This document shows, piece after piece, positions 1 through 6,886 of a DNA stretch of 23,861 bases. The position numbers and the translations under genes are program-made. Source of the DNA: Megamonas sp. UBA1799 (GTDB lineage: Bacteria; Bacillota; Negativicutes; Selenomonadales; Selenomonadaceae); the NCBI GenBank assembly GCA_002319815.1, contig DCFR01000040.1, forward strand, positions 6,937-30,797, given 5' to 3'. Within the stretch, counting starts at the first letter, position 1, and each line of letters begins with the position of its first letter. The notes under the pieces were generated by a model. That model worked only from the letters and a program-made list of their open reading frames with translations. It ran no database searches and was not told the origin of the DNA.

Positions 1-1467
1 GCGGGAGAAAAGGTCTTACGTTATGCCAGCGAAGATTATACGACGATCAACTCAATTTTAAATACGCATGATGAACTGCCGGATATTATTTTTTCCGGAT
101 TGATGAAATATGATGAAAAAGGCAATCCGGTTCCTGATCTGGCGGAAAGCTATGATTTTGATAAAGATTCCCTGACCTATACGTTTCATTTGCGTAAGGG
201 CGTCAAGTGGCATGATGGACAGAACTTTTCCGCAGATGATGTTAAATTCACGCTGGATACTTTGACGCACAATAAGGATTTGGAAGCGTCAATCACGGAT
301 AACTACAAAGAGATAGCGGATGTCAAAGTTGTGGATCCGGAGACGGTGCAGGTCCGGCTTTCCGCTCCCAATGCCGCGATGCTGAACTATCTGACGATTG
401 GTATATTGCCGAAGCATCTTCTGGCGGGCAAAGATATCATGACGGATGCGTTTAACCAACATCCGGTAGGTACGGGTCGTTATAAGTTTGTTAGTTGGGA
501 TAAGGGACAGTCGATTATTGTAGAGAAGAATCAAGCGTATTATGGCAAGATGCCAAATATTGATAAGATTATTTTTAAAGTTATTAAAGATGAAAATGCT
601 AAAGCGGCGCAGGTAAAATCAAATGGTGTCGATCTGGCCTGGTTAAACGCGCAGAATGCCGCAATTTTCCGCGATGATAAAAACTTTACGGTTTATGACT
701 TTAAAACAGCGGATTATCGTGCTTTGGCGCCAAATTTCCAGAATGCCTTCTGGCAAAAGCATAAAGAAGTTGTGCCGATTTTGGGATATGCGCTGGATAA
801 AACTGCTATTGTCGACAGCGTTTTGTCGGGCGAGGGGCGGGTAGCCTATAGCCCGATTCAGATGAATGCCGACTATAACGAAGAGAATGTAGAAAAGCGC
901 GGCTATAATCTCACTGTTCTTTCCAGTAAGCTGGAAGCATTGGGCTGGCAGAAGGGCTCGGACGGCATTTATGAAAAAGATGGCGACCGGCTGGCCTTTA
1001 GCGTCGATGTGCGGGAATATGAGGAAGAACGCGTTGATATTGCCAAACTGGCGGCCAGTCAGTTCAAAGATGCCGGTATTGAAATGACGGTTCATATTGT
1101 ACCAAAACTGAATTGGAAAGAGCTGCAGACATTTTTGATTGGCGATGCTGCGCCTTTTGATCCGGATAATGGCACCTATGATCTTTTCTGCACGAATGCC
1201 AGCGGAAACTATACACATTATAGTAATGCTGCCGTTGACCGCTGGCTGAAAGCGGCGCGGGCGACCTACGATCCCAATGCGCGTAAAGCAGCTTATGCCG
1301 AATTTCAGAAGGTATGGGCAAAAGATCCTGCCTTTATTATGGTGGCTTATTTGGATGGTAATTATGTTGCCAGTAAAAAGGTTACCGGCCTTGACACAAA
1401 ACGGATTCTGGGGCATCATGCCGTAGGCGTTATGTGGAATGTTGAAGACTGGGATATTCGCAATTAA
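1..1467 (+). CDS. ABC transporter substrate-binding protein, family 5 (peptide/nickel type), 5'-truncated
   Basis: The reading frame is open from base 1, so the true start and any lipoprotein signal lie outside the window; 488 residues are present. Family 5 binding proteins (OppA, DppA, NikA) capture peptides, nickel chelates or related solutes outside the cytoplasmic membrane and deliver them to a permease. Visible family features are the YTFHLRKGVKWHDG segment followed by an SADDV motif, the later VGTGRYKF segment, and a C-terminal region with tandem Tyr/Asn-rich strands ending in WNVEDWDIRN. The C-terminus appears complete. The gene ends 26 bases before a double-ATPase gene with no terminator between them, so they are probably one operon whose permease genes lie upstream. 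The substrate cannot be read from the sequence. Confidence 0.9.
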   Translation, partial: AGEKVLRYASEDYTTINSILNTHDELPDIIFSGLMKYDEKGNPVPDLAESYDFDKDSLTYTFHLRKGVKWHDGQNFSADDVKFTLDTLTHNKDLEASITDNYKEIADVKVVDPETVQVRLSAPNAAMLNYLTIGILPKHLLAGKDIMTDAFNQHPVGTGRYKFVSWDKGQSIIVEKNQAYYGKMPNIDKIIFKVIKDENAKAAQVKSNGVDLAWLNAQNAAIFRDDKNFTVYDFKTADYRALAPNFQNAFWQKHKEVVPILGYALDKTAIVDSVLSGEGRVAYSPIQMNADYNEENVEKRGYNLTVLSSKLEALGWQKGSDGIYEKDGDRLAFSVDVREYEEERVDIAKLAASQFKDAGIEMTVHIVPKLNWKELQTFLIGDAAPFDPDNGTYDLFCTNASGNYTHYSNAAVDRWLKAARATYDPNARKAAYAEFQKVWAKDPAFIMVAYLDGNYVASKKVTGLDTKRILGHHAVGVMWNVEDWDIRN

Positions 1468-1493
1468 CAGCGCAGATAAGAAGGTGAGAACGC

Positions 1494-3332
1494 ATGGCCC
1501 CTTTGGAAATCAGCAATCTTTCTATTGATATTGCTGTGCAAAAAACAATGATTCATGCTGTGCGCGATGTTTCGCTGACGGTGCAGGAGGGAGAAATTCT
1601 TGTGCTGGCAGGAGAATCGGGGAGCGGTAAGTCGGTGCTCTGCAAGTCCATATTAAAACTTTTGCCGCGGGAAGCAGTCATCCGGCAGGGGGGGATACGG
1701 GTTCACGGGGAGGATGTTGTTTCCTGTACGGAAAAGCAGATGCAAGCCATTCGCGGCCGGCAAGTTGCCATGGCTTTTCAAAATCCCTTAACGATATTAA
1801 ATCCGTCCATGACCATGGGAGCACAGTTTCGGGAGAGTATTTGCCGGCATAATCCTGCGCTTTCGCGGCAGGAAGCCGATGCTATGGCGATAGAATATTT
1901 GCAGCTGGTGGGAATAAAAGATGGAAAATACCGCTTGGATATGCTGCCTCAGGCTTTTTCGGGCGGGCAGCGGCAGCGCTGCGCACTGGCAATTGCGCTG
2001 GCAGGAAAACCGGATATTTTAATCGCTGATGAACCGACTACTGCGCTGGATGTGACTGTGCAGGTCCAGATTCTCGATTTATTGAAAAAACTTCAGCAGA
2101 AGATGAAATTGTCGGTACTTTTTGTGACGCATGATCTGGGCGTAGCCGAGCATATTGCCGATCGAATAGGCATTATGTATGCGGGAAAACTGGTAGAGAC
2201 AGGAACGGCGCAGGAGATTTTTCATGATGCGCGCCATCCGTATACCTGGGGGCTGCTGTCTTCGGTTCCGGCAATGGCCGAAAAGGGAAAGCCGCTGCAT
2301 TGTATTCAGGGAATGCCGCCGGATTTATCCAGGCTTCCTGCCGGCGATGCTTTTGCTCCTCGCAACCCGTATGCGCTGGCTATTGATTATCGGCAGGAAG
2401 CGCCGCTGTTTGCCATATCCAATACCCATAAAGCGGCAACCTGGCTGTTGGATCCGCGTGCGCCGCAGGTTATTTCTCCCGTGCATTTTTCCGCTAAGGG
2501 ACAGGGACGAAATCGGCTTCAACCAATGATGGCTGTGACAACTAAAGACCGCAGCGACAATGGCAAGCCGGAATTACTAAGGACAGAAGGTTTGAGTAAG
2601 GCTTTCCGCTTGGATCAGGGACATGGATTTTATGCCGTCAAGGATGTTTCCCTGGTATTGCACGAGGATGAAATATTAGGGCTGGTGGGTGAATCCGGCT
2701 GTGGTAAATCGACTGTAGCCCGTATGATTATAAATATCTGTCAGCCAACGGCCGGGAAAATTTTTTTTCGCGGGCAGGAATTAGCAGCTGGTTGCCGGCC
2801 GCGTGCGGTCTGTCAGCAGATGCAGATGATCTTTCAGGATTCCGACGGCGCGTTAAATCCACGGATGACCGCCGGGCAGAGTGTTGCCGAGGGGCTGCTG
2901 CTGTCGGGGCAGGTAAGGACGCGGCCGGACATCAAGGCCAGGCTGGATGAATTGTTTGCGGCGGTGGAACTTTCGCCGCGCTGTCAGTATGCGTATCCGG
3001 CGGAGCTGTCGGGTGGACAAAGACAGCGGGTGGCTATTGCCCGCTGCCTGGGCATTAATCCAAAATTGATTATTGCCGATGAACCGATTGCAGCGCTGGA
3101 TGTGTCGATACAGGCGCAAATTATTAATTTATTATGCCGGCTGCAGCAAGAGCAGCATTTTTCCATGATTTTTATCGCGCATGATCTTTTTGTGGTCCAT
3201 TATCTTAGTCATCGCATTGCTGTGATGCATGATGGTCAAATTATTGAAGAGGGTGCGGCGGAAAAAGTATATTTTCAGCCAGAGAAAGGATATACAAAGG
3301 AGCTGCTTTCATCTGTTTTATGTCCCTGTTAG
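1494..3332 (+). CDS. Peptide/nickel-type ABC transporter, fused double ATP-binding subunit (DppD-DppF-like)
   Basis: A 612-residue protein with two complete ATPase halves, matching two separate subunits (DppD/OppD and DppF/OppF) in most systems. It powers uptake of the ligand bound by the upstream binding protein. Half 1 has Walker A GESGSGKS (40-47), signature FSGGQRQR (155-162), Walker B ILIADE (175-180) and H-loop THD (212-214). Half 2 has GESGCGKS (399-406), LSGGQRQR (505-512), LIIADE (525-530) and AHD (562-564). Both sets look catalytically intact. Between them (about 250-325) lies the C-terminal region typical of Opp/Dpp ATPases, but the position that usually reads GCxFxPRCPYA reads GDAFAPRNPYA, without cysteines. 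The start codon follows an AAGGTGAG ribosome binding site. The gene is last in its operon, with a terminator about 50 bases downstream. Confidence 0.92.
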   Translation: MAPLEISNLSIDIAVQKTMIHAVRDVSLTVQEGEILVLAGESGSGKSVLCKSILKLLPREAVIRQGGIRVHGEDVVSCTEKQMQAIRGRQVAMAFQNPLTILNPSMTMGAQFRESICRHNPALSRQEADAMAIEYLQLVGIKDGKYRLDMLPQAFSGGQRQRCALAIALAGKPDILIADEPTTALDVTVQVQILDLLKKLQQKMKLSVLFVTHDLGVAEHIADRIGIMYAGKLVETGTAQEIFHDARHPYTWGLLSSVPAMAEKGKPLHCIQGMPPDLSRLPAGDAFAPRNPYALAIDYRQEAPLFAISNTHKAATWLLDPRAPQVISPVHFSAKGQGRNRLQPMMAVTTKDRSDNGKPELLRTEGLSKAFRLDQGHGFYAVKDVSLVLHEDEILGLVGESGCGKSTVARMIINICQPTAGKIFFRGQELAAGCRPRAVCQQMQMIFQDSDGALNPRMTAGQSVAEGLLLSGQVRTRPDIKARLDELFAAVELSPRCQYAYPAELSGGQRQRVAIARCLGINPKLIIADEPIAALDVSIQAQIINLLCRLQQEQHFSMIFIAHDLFVVHYLSHRIAVMHDGQIIEEGAAEKVYFQPEKGYTKELLSSVLCPC

Positions 3333-3380
3333 GGAAAAGACGCCGTTATGATCTGGATATAAAAATTAGTTTTTATATTT

Positions 3381-3415
3381 GTTGCCGCTGCGCTTTGGCC
3401 AGCGGTAACTTTTTT
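3381..3415 (+). terminator. Rho-independent terminator of the ABC transporter operon
   Basis: A 10-bp stem pairs 3381-3390 with 3400-3409 (one G-U pair) around a 9-base loop, followed at once by six T residues. It lies 48 bases after the ATPase stop codon and just before the rpsB promoter, so it insulates the two units. Confidence 0.85.
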
Positions 3416-3425
3416 GATAAAAGTG

Positions 3426-3454
3426 TTGTATTCCAGTGCCGGGCATGATATAAT
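3426..3454 (+). promoter_or_regulatory. Putative promoter of rpsB-tsf
   Basis: A perfect -10 box TATAAT (3449-3454) is preceded by TG one base upstream (extended -10, 3446-3447). A weak -35-like TTGTAT (3426-3431) sits 17 bases away. It lies directly after the upstream terminator. Transcription would start near 3461, giving a leader of about 100 bases. Confidence 0.7.
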
Positions 3455-3462
3455 TTTTAGCG

Positions 3463-3534
3463 GTGTAACAAAAACACATGCGGGATGATATTTGCCCTGT
3501 GCCCTTAGGGGTGGCGCAAAGGATGAGACCCGCA
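3463..3534 (+). promoter_or_regulatory. Structured 5' leader of rpsB (candidate autoregulatory RNA)
   Basis: Between the predicted transcription start and the rpsB ribosome binding site the sequence can fold extensively. A small hairpin pairs GTGT (3463-3466) with ACAC (3474-3477). A closing helix pairs TGCGGG (3479-3484) with CCCGCA (3529-3534). Inside it TTTGC (3491-3495) pairs with GCAAA (3516-3520), topped by CCC/GGG pairing around 3502-3510. Many ribosomal protein operons are controlled by leaders that bind their own protein; assigning that role here is inference. No known riboswitch class was recognised. Confidence 0.45.
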
Positions 3535-3564
3535 GAGGATAATAAAACAGGAGGTGCACCAATC

Positions 3565-4317
3565 ATGGCAGTTATATCCATGAAACAATTATTAGAGGCA
3601 GGTGTCCATTTCGGACATCAGACGAGACGCTGGAACCCGAAAATGGCGAAGTACATTTTCACGGAGCGCAATGGGATCTATATTATTGATCTTCAGAAGA
3701 CGGTTCGTAAGGTTGATGAAGCTTACAACTTTTTGCGGAGCGTTGCCGAATCTGGCAAGACGGTTCTGTTCGTCGGCACAAAGAAGCAGGCGCAGGAAGC
3801 GGTTAAGGAAGAGGCTACAAAAGCTGGCATGTATTATGTCAACGAGCGCTGGCTCGGCGGCATGATGACGAATTTCCAGACGATTCAGAAGCGCGTAAAG
3901 CGTTTGAAAGAGCTGGAAGCTATGGAGGAAGACGGGACGTTCGCTCTTCTTACCAAGAAGGAAGTTCAGAAGCTTCGTCATGAGATGGAGAAGCTGGACA
4001 AGTTCCTCGGCGGTATTAAAGAAATGAACAAGCTGCCGGGCGCACTTTTCATCGTTGATCCGCGCAAGGAACGCATTGCTGTAGCTGAGGCCAGAAAGCT
4101 TCATATTCCGATTGTGGCTATCGTAGACACGAACTGTGATCCGGATGAAATCGATTATGTGATTCCGGGCAATGATGACGCTATCCGTGCCGTGAAGTTG
4201 CTAACAGGCCGCATGGCGGACGCCGTGATGGAAGGCCGTCAGGGACAGGGCGAAGCAGATGCCGCCGCACAGGAAACTGCTGGCGAAGCAGCTAAGGCTG
4301 CTGCTGACGCAGAGTAA
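3565..4317 (+). CDS. rpsB: 30S ribosomal protein S2
   Basis: A 250-residue S2 protein, which binds the small subunit late in assembly near the body/head junction. The N-terminus MAVISMKQLLEAGVHFGHQT (1-20) followed by RRWNPKM is the family signature, and VDPRKE and VAIVDTNCDPD occur where expected. The tail (about 229-250) is rich in Ala and Glu, a common variable end. I chose ATG 3565 because it follows a strong GGAGGTG site and matches S2 N-termini; the frame extends upstream to 3478, but those residues read the leader RNA. The gene precedes tsf in the usual rpsB-tsf arrangement. Confidence 0.98.
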   Translation: MAVISMKQLLEAGVHFGHQTRRWNPKMAKYIFTERNGIYIIDLQKTVRKVDEAYNFLRSVAESGKTVLFVGTKKQAQEAVKEEATKAGMYYVNERWLGGMMTNFQTIQKRVKRLKELEAMEEDGTFALLTKKEVQKLRHEMEKLDKFLGGIKEMNKLPGALFIVDPRKERIAVAEARKLHIPIVAIVDTNCDPDEIDYVIPGNDDAIRAVKLLTGRMADAVMEGRQGQGEADAAAQETAGEAAKAAADAE

Positions 4318-4343
4318 TTTAAAAATAAATAGAAAATAGAAAC

Positions 4344-4376
4344 GGGGTAAGGGAGTTTATCCCTTGCCCTTGTTTT
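4344..4376 (+). terminator. rpsB-tsf intergenic hairpin, terminator or attenuator
   Basis: A 10-bp stem pairs 4345-4354 with 4360-4369 (one T-G wobble) around a five-base loop, extended by a G-T wobble at 4344/4370. It is followed by TTGTTTT. The tsf ribosome binding site AGGAGG starts a few bases later. The geometry is that of an intrinsic terminator. Because it sits between two genes normally co-transcribed, partial termination to lower tsf relative to rpsB is a reasonable inference. Confidence 0.6.
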
Positions 4377-4392
4377 ATACAGGAGGATAACT

Positions 4393-5043
4393 ATGGCAAA
4401 TATTACGGCAGCAATGGTAAAGGAACTGCGCGAGACGACAGGCGCGGGCATGATGGACTGCAAAAAGGCTCTGACTGAAATGGATGGGGACAAACAGAAG
4501 GCAATTGATTTCTTACGGGAGAAGGGTATCGCTGCGGCGGCTAAGAAAGACAGCCGCATTGCTGCAGAGGGTGCTGTTGTTTCCTACATTCATGGGGATG
4601 GCCGCATTGGCGTGCTGGTAGAGATTAACTGTGAGACCGATTTTGTCGCCAAGACAGATGATTTCAAGGCATTTGCCCATGATATCGCCATGCAGATTGC
4701 CGCCGCGAATCCGGCTTGTGTCCGTCGCGAGGAAGTCGATGAGGCGAATCTGGAGCATGAACGTGAAGTGCTTCGCAAACAGGCCCTGGAAGAAGGCAAA
4801 CCGGAGAAGATTGTCGAAAAGATGGTTGAAGGCCGTATCCAGAAGTATTATAAAGAAGTCTGCCTGATGGAACAGCCGTTTGTCAAGGATCCGGATAAGA
4901 GCATTGAAGATATGGTAAAAGAGAAGATTGCCAAAATCGGTGAAAAGATTTCGATTCGTCGTTTTGTCCGGTATCAGCTGGGTGAAGGCATTGAAAAGAA
5001 GCAGGAAGATTTTGCCGCTGAGGTTATGGCGCAAGTTAAATAA
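4393..5043 (+). CDS. tsf: Translation elongation factor Ts
   Basis: A 216-residue EF-Ts, the nucleotide exchange factor that releases GDP from EF-Tu. The N-terminal UBA-like domain opens with ITAAMVKELRETTGAGMMDC (4-23) and KKAL. The core contact motif TDFVAKTDDF (82-91), which inserts against the EF-Tu Mg/nucleotide site, is intact. The protein is shorter than the roughly 280-residue E. coli form, consistent with the compact EF-Ts of many Firmicutes and not with truncation, because the end aligns with a normal EF-Ts C-terminus. The start is set by AGGAGG nine bases upstream. A terminator follows directly. Confidence 0.97.
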   Translation: MANITAAMVKELRETTGAGMMDCKKALTEMDGDKQKAIDFLREKGIAAAAKKDSRIAAEGAVVSYIHGDGRIGVLVEINCETDFVAKTDDFKAFAHDIAMQIAAANPACVRREEVDEANLEHEREVLRKQALEEGKPEKIVEKMVEGRIQKYYKEVCLMEQPFVKDPDKSIEDMVKEKIAKIGEKISIRRFVRYQLGEGIEKKQEDFAAEVMAQVK

Positions 5044-5051
5044 CAACAAAG

Positions 5052-5083
5052 AAAAAAAGAGAACACACTGTGTTCTCTTTTTT
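5052..5083. terminator. Symmetric intrinsic terminator after tsf
   Basis: An 8-bp perfect stem (GAGAACAC, 5059-5066, with GTGTTCTC, 5070-5077) has a three-base loop and is flanked by A and T tracts that also pair (5053-5058 with 5078-5083). It starts eight bases after the tsf stop codon. The A/T symmetry would also allow termination on the other strand, although no minus-strand gene is present here. Confidence 0.9.
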
Positions 5084-5154
5084 CAAAATCAGAAAAGGAA
5101 TATAGGGTTCTTTGTCGAAATATAGTAGATACAGGTGAATTTGGAGGTCTTATT

Positions 5155-5880
5155 TTGAGTACAGCGAAGTACAAGCGTGTGATTCTGAAGCTTTCCGGTG
5201 AATCTTTAGCCGGTGATCAGGGGTTTGGCATCAATCCGGCTGTTGTGGAGTCTATTGCGGCGCAGATTAAGGAGATACGGGAACACGATATCGAGGTCGC
5301 TGTAGTTGTCGGCGGCGGCAATATATGGCGCGGATTGGCGGGCAGCAACAAGGGAATGGATCGCGCTACGGCGGATTACATGGGCATGCTGGCGACGGTT
5401 ATGAACGCGCTGGCACTGCAGGATGCTTTGGAGAAGATGGACGTTGATTCGCGGGTGCAGAGCGCCATTGAGATGCGGCAGGTTGCGGAACCTTATATCC
5501 GTCGGAAAGCAATCCGGCATTTGGAAAAGGGACGGGTTGTCATTTTTGGTGCTGGAACAGGAAATCCGTATTTTTCTACGGATACGACGGCGGCATTGCG
5601 CGCGGCCGAGATTGAAGCTGAAGTCATACTCATGGGCAAGAAGAACACGGACGGCGTTTATGATTCTGATCCAAACAAGAATCCGCAGGCGCGGAAATTT
5701 GATAAATTGGAATACATTGAGGTTCTGCAGCGGGGACTGGCTGTGATGGATTCAACGGCAACGAGCCTTTGCATGGACAACAAGATTCCTATTGTTGTAT
5801 TCAATATTGACCACCATGAAAATATTTTAAAGGCCGCTATGGGCGAAGAAATCGGGACGACGGTAGGGGGATGTAAATGA
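5155..5880 (+). CDS. pyrH: Uridylate kinase (UMP kinase)
   Basis: A 241-residue bacterial UMP kinase of the amino-acid-kinase fold, which converts UMP plus ATP to UDP in pyrimidine nucleotide supply and normally works as a hexamer. Seen are KLSGE (12-16), the GGGN glycine loop (53-56), GTGNPYFSTDT (134-144) for UMP binding and NTDGVYDSDP (164-173) near the ATP site. The start codon is TTG 5155, placed by GGAGG (5143-5147) seven bases upstream and matching family N-termini (MSTAKYKRVILKLSGE). It follows a terminator, so it needs its own promoter in 5084-5140, but I found no convincing -35/-10 pair. The last codon overlaps the frr start. Confidence 0.97.
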   Translation: MSTAKYKRVILKLSGESLAGDQGFGINPAVVESIAAQIKEIREHDIEVAVVVGGGNIWRGLAGSNKGMDRATADYMGMLATVMNALALQDALEKMDVDSRVQSAIEMRQVAEPYIRRKAIRHLEKGRVVIFGAGTGNPYFSTDTTAALRAAEIEAEVILMGKKNTDGVYDSDPNKNPQARKFDKLEYIEVLQRGLAVMDSTATSLCMDNKIPIVVFNIDHHENILKAAMGEEIGTTVGGCK

Positions 5881-6437
5881 TGATCCAGGAAATTCTTGCA
5901 TCGCATGAAGATAGTATGAAAAAAACCATGGAGTCCTTACGGCGGGAGTTTTCCTCGCTCCGAGCCGGCAGAGCGACTCCGTCACTTTTGGATAAAGTAA
6001 CGGTTGATTATTATGGGACGCCGACGCCGGTAAGCCAGGTGGCAAAGATTTCGGTGCCGGAGCCGCGGATGATTTTGATCCAGCCGTGGGAAAAGTCTCT
6101 TTTACATGAATTGGAAAAAGCTATTATGAAATCTGACCTCGGGTTGAACCCTAATTCAGACGGCACGGCGATTCGCCTTTCCATTCCGCAGCTGACGCAG
6201 GAGCGCCGCGCGGAACTGGTGAAGAGCGTGAACAAGAAGGCAGAGGAAGCCAAAGTGGCACTGCGCAATGTGCGCCGCGATGCGAATGAAAAGTTCAAGA
6301 AGATGGAAAAAGCTAAAGAGATTACTGAGGATGAGGTCAAGAAGGCACAGGATGATGTGCAGAAGCTGATTGATAAGTATGTAAAATCAGTCGATACGGC
6401 AAAAGAATCCAAGGAAAAAGAAATTATGGAAGTCTGA
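5877..6437 (+). CDS. frr: Ribosome recycling factor
   Basis: A 186-residue RRF, which with EF-G splits post-termination ribosomes. The conserved LRAGRATPSLLD (28-39), PVSQVA and LGLNPNSDGTAIRLSIPQLT (88-107) segments are present, and the helical C-terminal arm is Lys/Glu rich. The first ATG (5877) overlaps the pyrH TGA stop as ATGA, and a second ATG at 5880 is equally possible, removing one Met. A run of G residues about 8-12 bases upstream is the likely ribosome binding site. Translational coupling to pyrH is likely from the overlap. Confidence 0.97.
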   Translation: MMIQEILASHEDSMKKTMESLRREFSSLRAGRATPSLLDKVTVDYYGTPTPVSQVAKISVPEPRMILIQPWEKSLLHELEKAIMKSDLGLNPNSDGTAIRLSIPQLTQERRAELVKSVNKKAEEAKVALRNVRRDANEKFKKMEKAKEITEDEVKKAQDDVQKLIDKYVKSVDTAKESKEKEIMEV

Positions 6438-6438
6438 T

Positions 6439-6648
6439 ATGGATATTGATGTTACCGGTCGACCGTGGACAGAAGCAGAAGGCTTGCTGCGAGCGGAGAA
6501 TATAAAATATGAGGTGGAGATCGCGCGTCCAACCAAGGACTTTTTCCTGCGGGATGAAGCGAATCTTTATGTCATCCGGCAAAAGCCGGCGGCGGATGGC
6601 TGCTGGCGGCTGACTTTGGCGGCAAAGCTGCGAAGGGAGGTGTCTTGA
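6439..6648 (+). CDS. Small unknown protein, PASTA-like fold suspected
   Basis: A 69-residue product starting one base after the frr stop and ending one base before the ferredoxin start, so it is embedded in the operon; base and codon use resemble its neighbours. I do not recognise it as a named family. The pattern VTGRPWTEAEGLL (5-17), then YEVEI, then YVIRQKPAADG (44-54) and RLTLAAKL (57-64) resembles the strand-helix-strand-strand layout of a single PASTA domain (G..xxEAxxxL, then VxxQxP..G, then a closing strand). There is no signal peptide, membrane helix or Ser/Thr kinase domain, so it would be cytosolic. The fold call is inference by eye. The SD-like GGAAG about 10 bases upstream is modest; coupling to frr may drive translation. 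Confidence 0.7.
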   Translation: MDIDVTGRPWTEAEGLLRAENIKYEVEIARPTKDFFLRDEANLYVIRQKPAADGCWRLTLAAKLRREVS

Positions 6649-6649
6649 T

Positions 6650-6820
6650 ATGGCTTATAAGATTAATGATGACTGCATTTCGTGCGGTTCGTGTGCTGCA
6701 ACCTGCCCGGTTGGTGCAATTGCGGAAGGCAAGGAGCATTATGAAATCGACCCGGAGAAGTGCGTTGAGTGTGGTGCTTGCGCGGCTGGTTGCCCGGTTT
6801 CGGCGATTTCAGCTCCTTGA
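6650..6820 (+). CDS. 2[4Fe-4S] dicluster ferredoxin
   Basis: A 56-residue clostridial-type ferredoxin, a small soluble carrier of low-potential electrons in anaerobes. Two cluster motifs are complete: CISCGSCAATCP (9-20) and CVECGACAAGCP (38-49), each CxxCxxCxxxCP, eight cysteines in all. The two halves are an internal repeat, as usual for the family. Start ATG 6650 follows GGGAGGTG at a good distance and begins one base after the previous stop. It closes the block that began with pyrH; a hairpin follows seven bases downstream. Its position beside isoprenoid genes, including iron-sulfur IspG, suggests but does not prove a role in supplying them with electrons. Confidence 0.93.
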   Translation: MAYKINDDCISCGSCAATCPVGAIAEGKEHYEIDPEKCVECGACAAGCPVSAISAP

Positions 6821-6822
6821 TG

Positions 6823-6858
6823 ATAGGCCCCTCTTTGGACAGACGGAGAGGGGCTTAT
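6823..6858 (+). terminator. Hairpin between ferredoxin and uppS, likely terminator or attenuator
   Basis: GCCCCTCT (6827-6834) pairs perfectly with AGAGGGGC (6847-6854), and outer pairs 6823-6826/6855-6858 extend the stem to 12 with one G-T. The downstream T-rich stretch is interrupted (TTATTTCTTGCGTTTT), so termination may be partial. Only about 30 bases separate it from the uppS start. Confidence 0.65.
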
Positions 6859-6877
6859 TTCTTGCGTTTTACAAGAA
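6859..6877 (+). promoter_or_regulatory. Second small hairpin touching the uppS ribosome binding site
   Basis: TTCTTG (6859-6864) pairs with CAAGAA (6872-6877) around a seven-base loop. The right arm overlaps the start of AAGAAGGGG, the purine-rich site for uppS. It could lower uppS translation or compete with the preceding terminator hairpin. The pairing is seen in the sequence; the function is inferred. Confidence 0.35.
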
Positions 6878-6886
6878 GGGGACATT

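Noticed and set aside
643..1419. Long minus-strand ORF (258 codons) opposite the binding protein gene
   Set aside because: It lies wholly antisense to a clear family 5 binding protein, has no binding site, and its translation looks like reverse-frame shadow rich in Ile, Arg and Phe.
3478..3564. N-terminal extension of rpsB from an upstream ATG
   Set aside because: It would translate the structured leader and the rpsB binding site; S2 proteins begin at the MAVISMKQLL position.
5084..5141. Promoter of pyrH
   Set aside because: One is expected after the tsf terminator, but TTGTCG and TATAGT in this stretch are not at workable spacing, so no pair could be supported.
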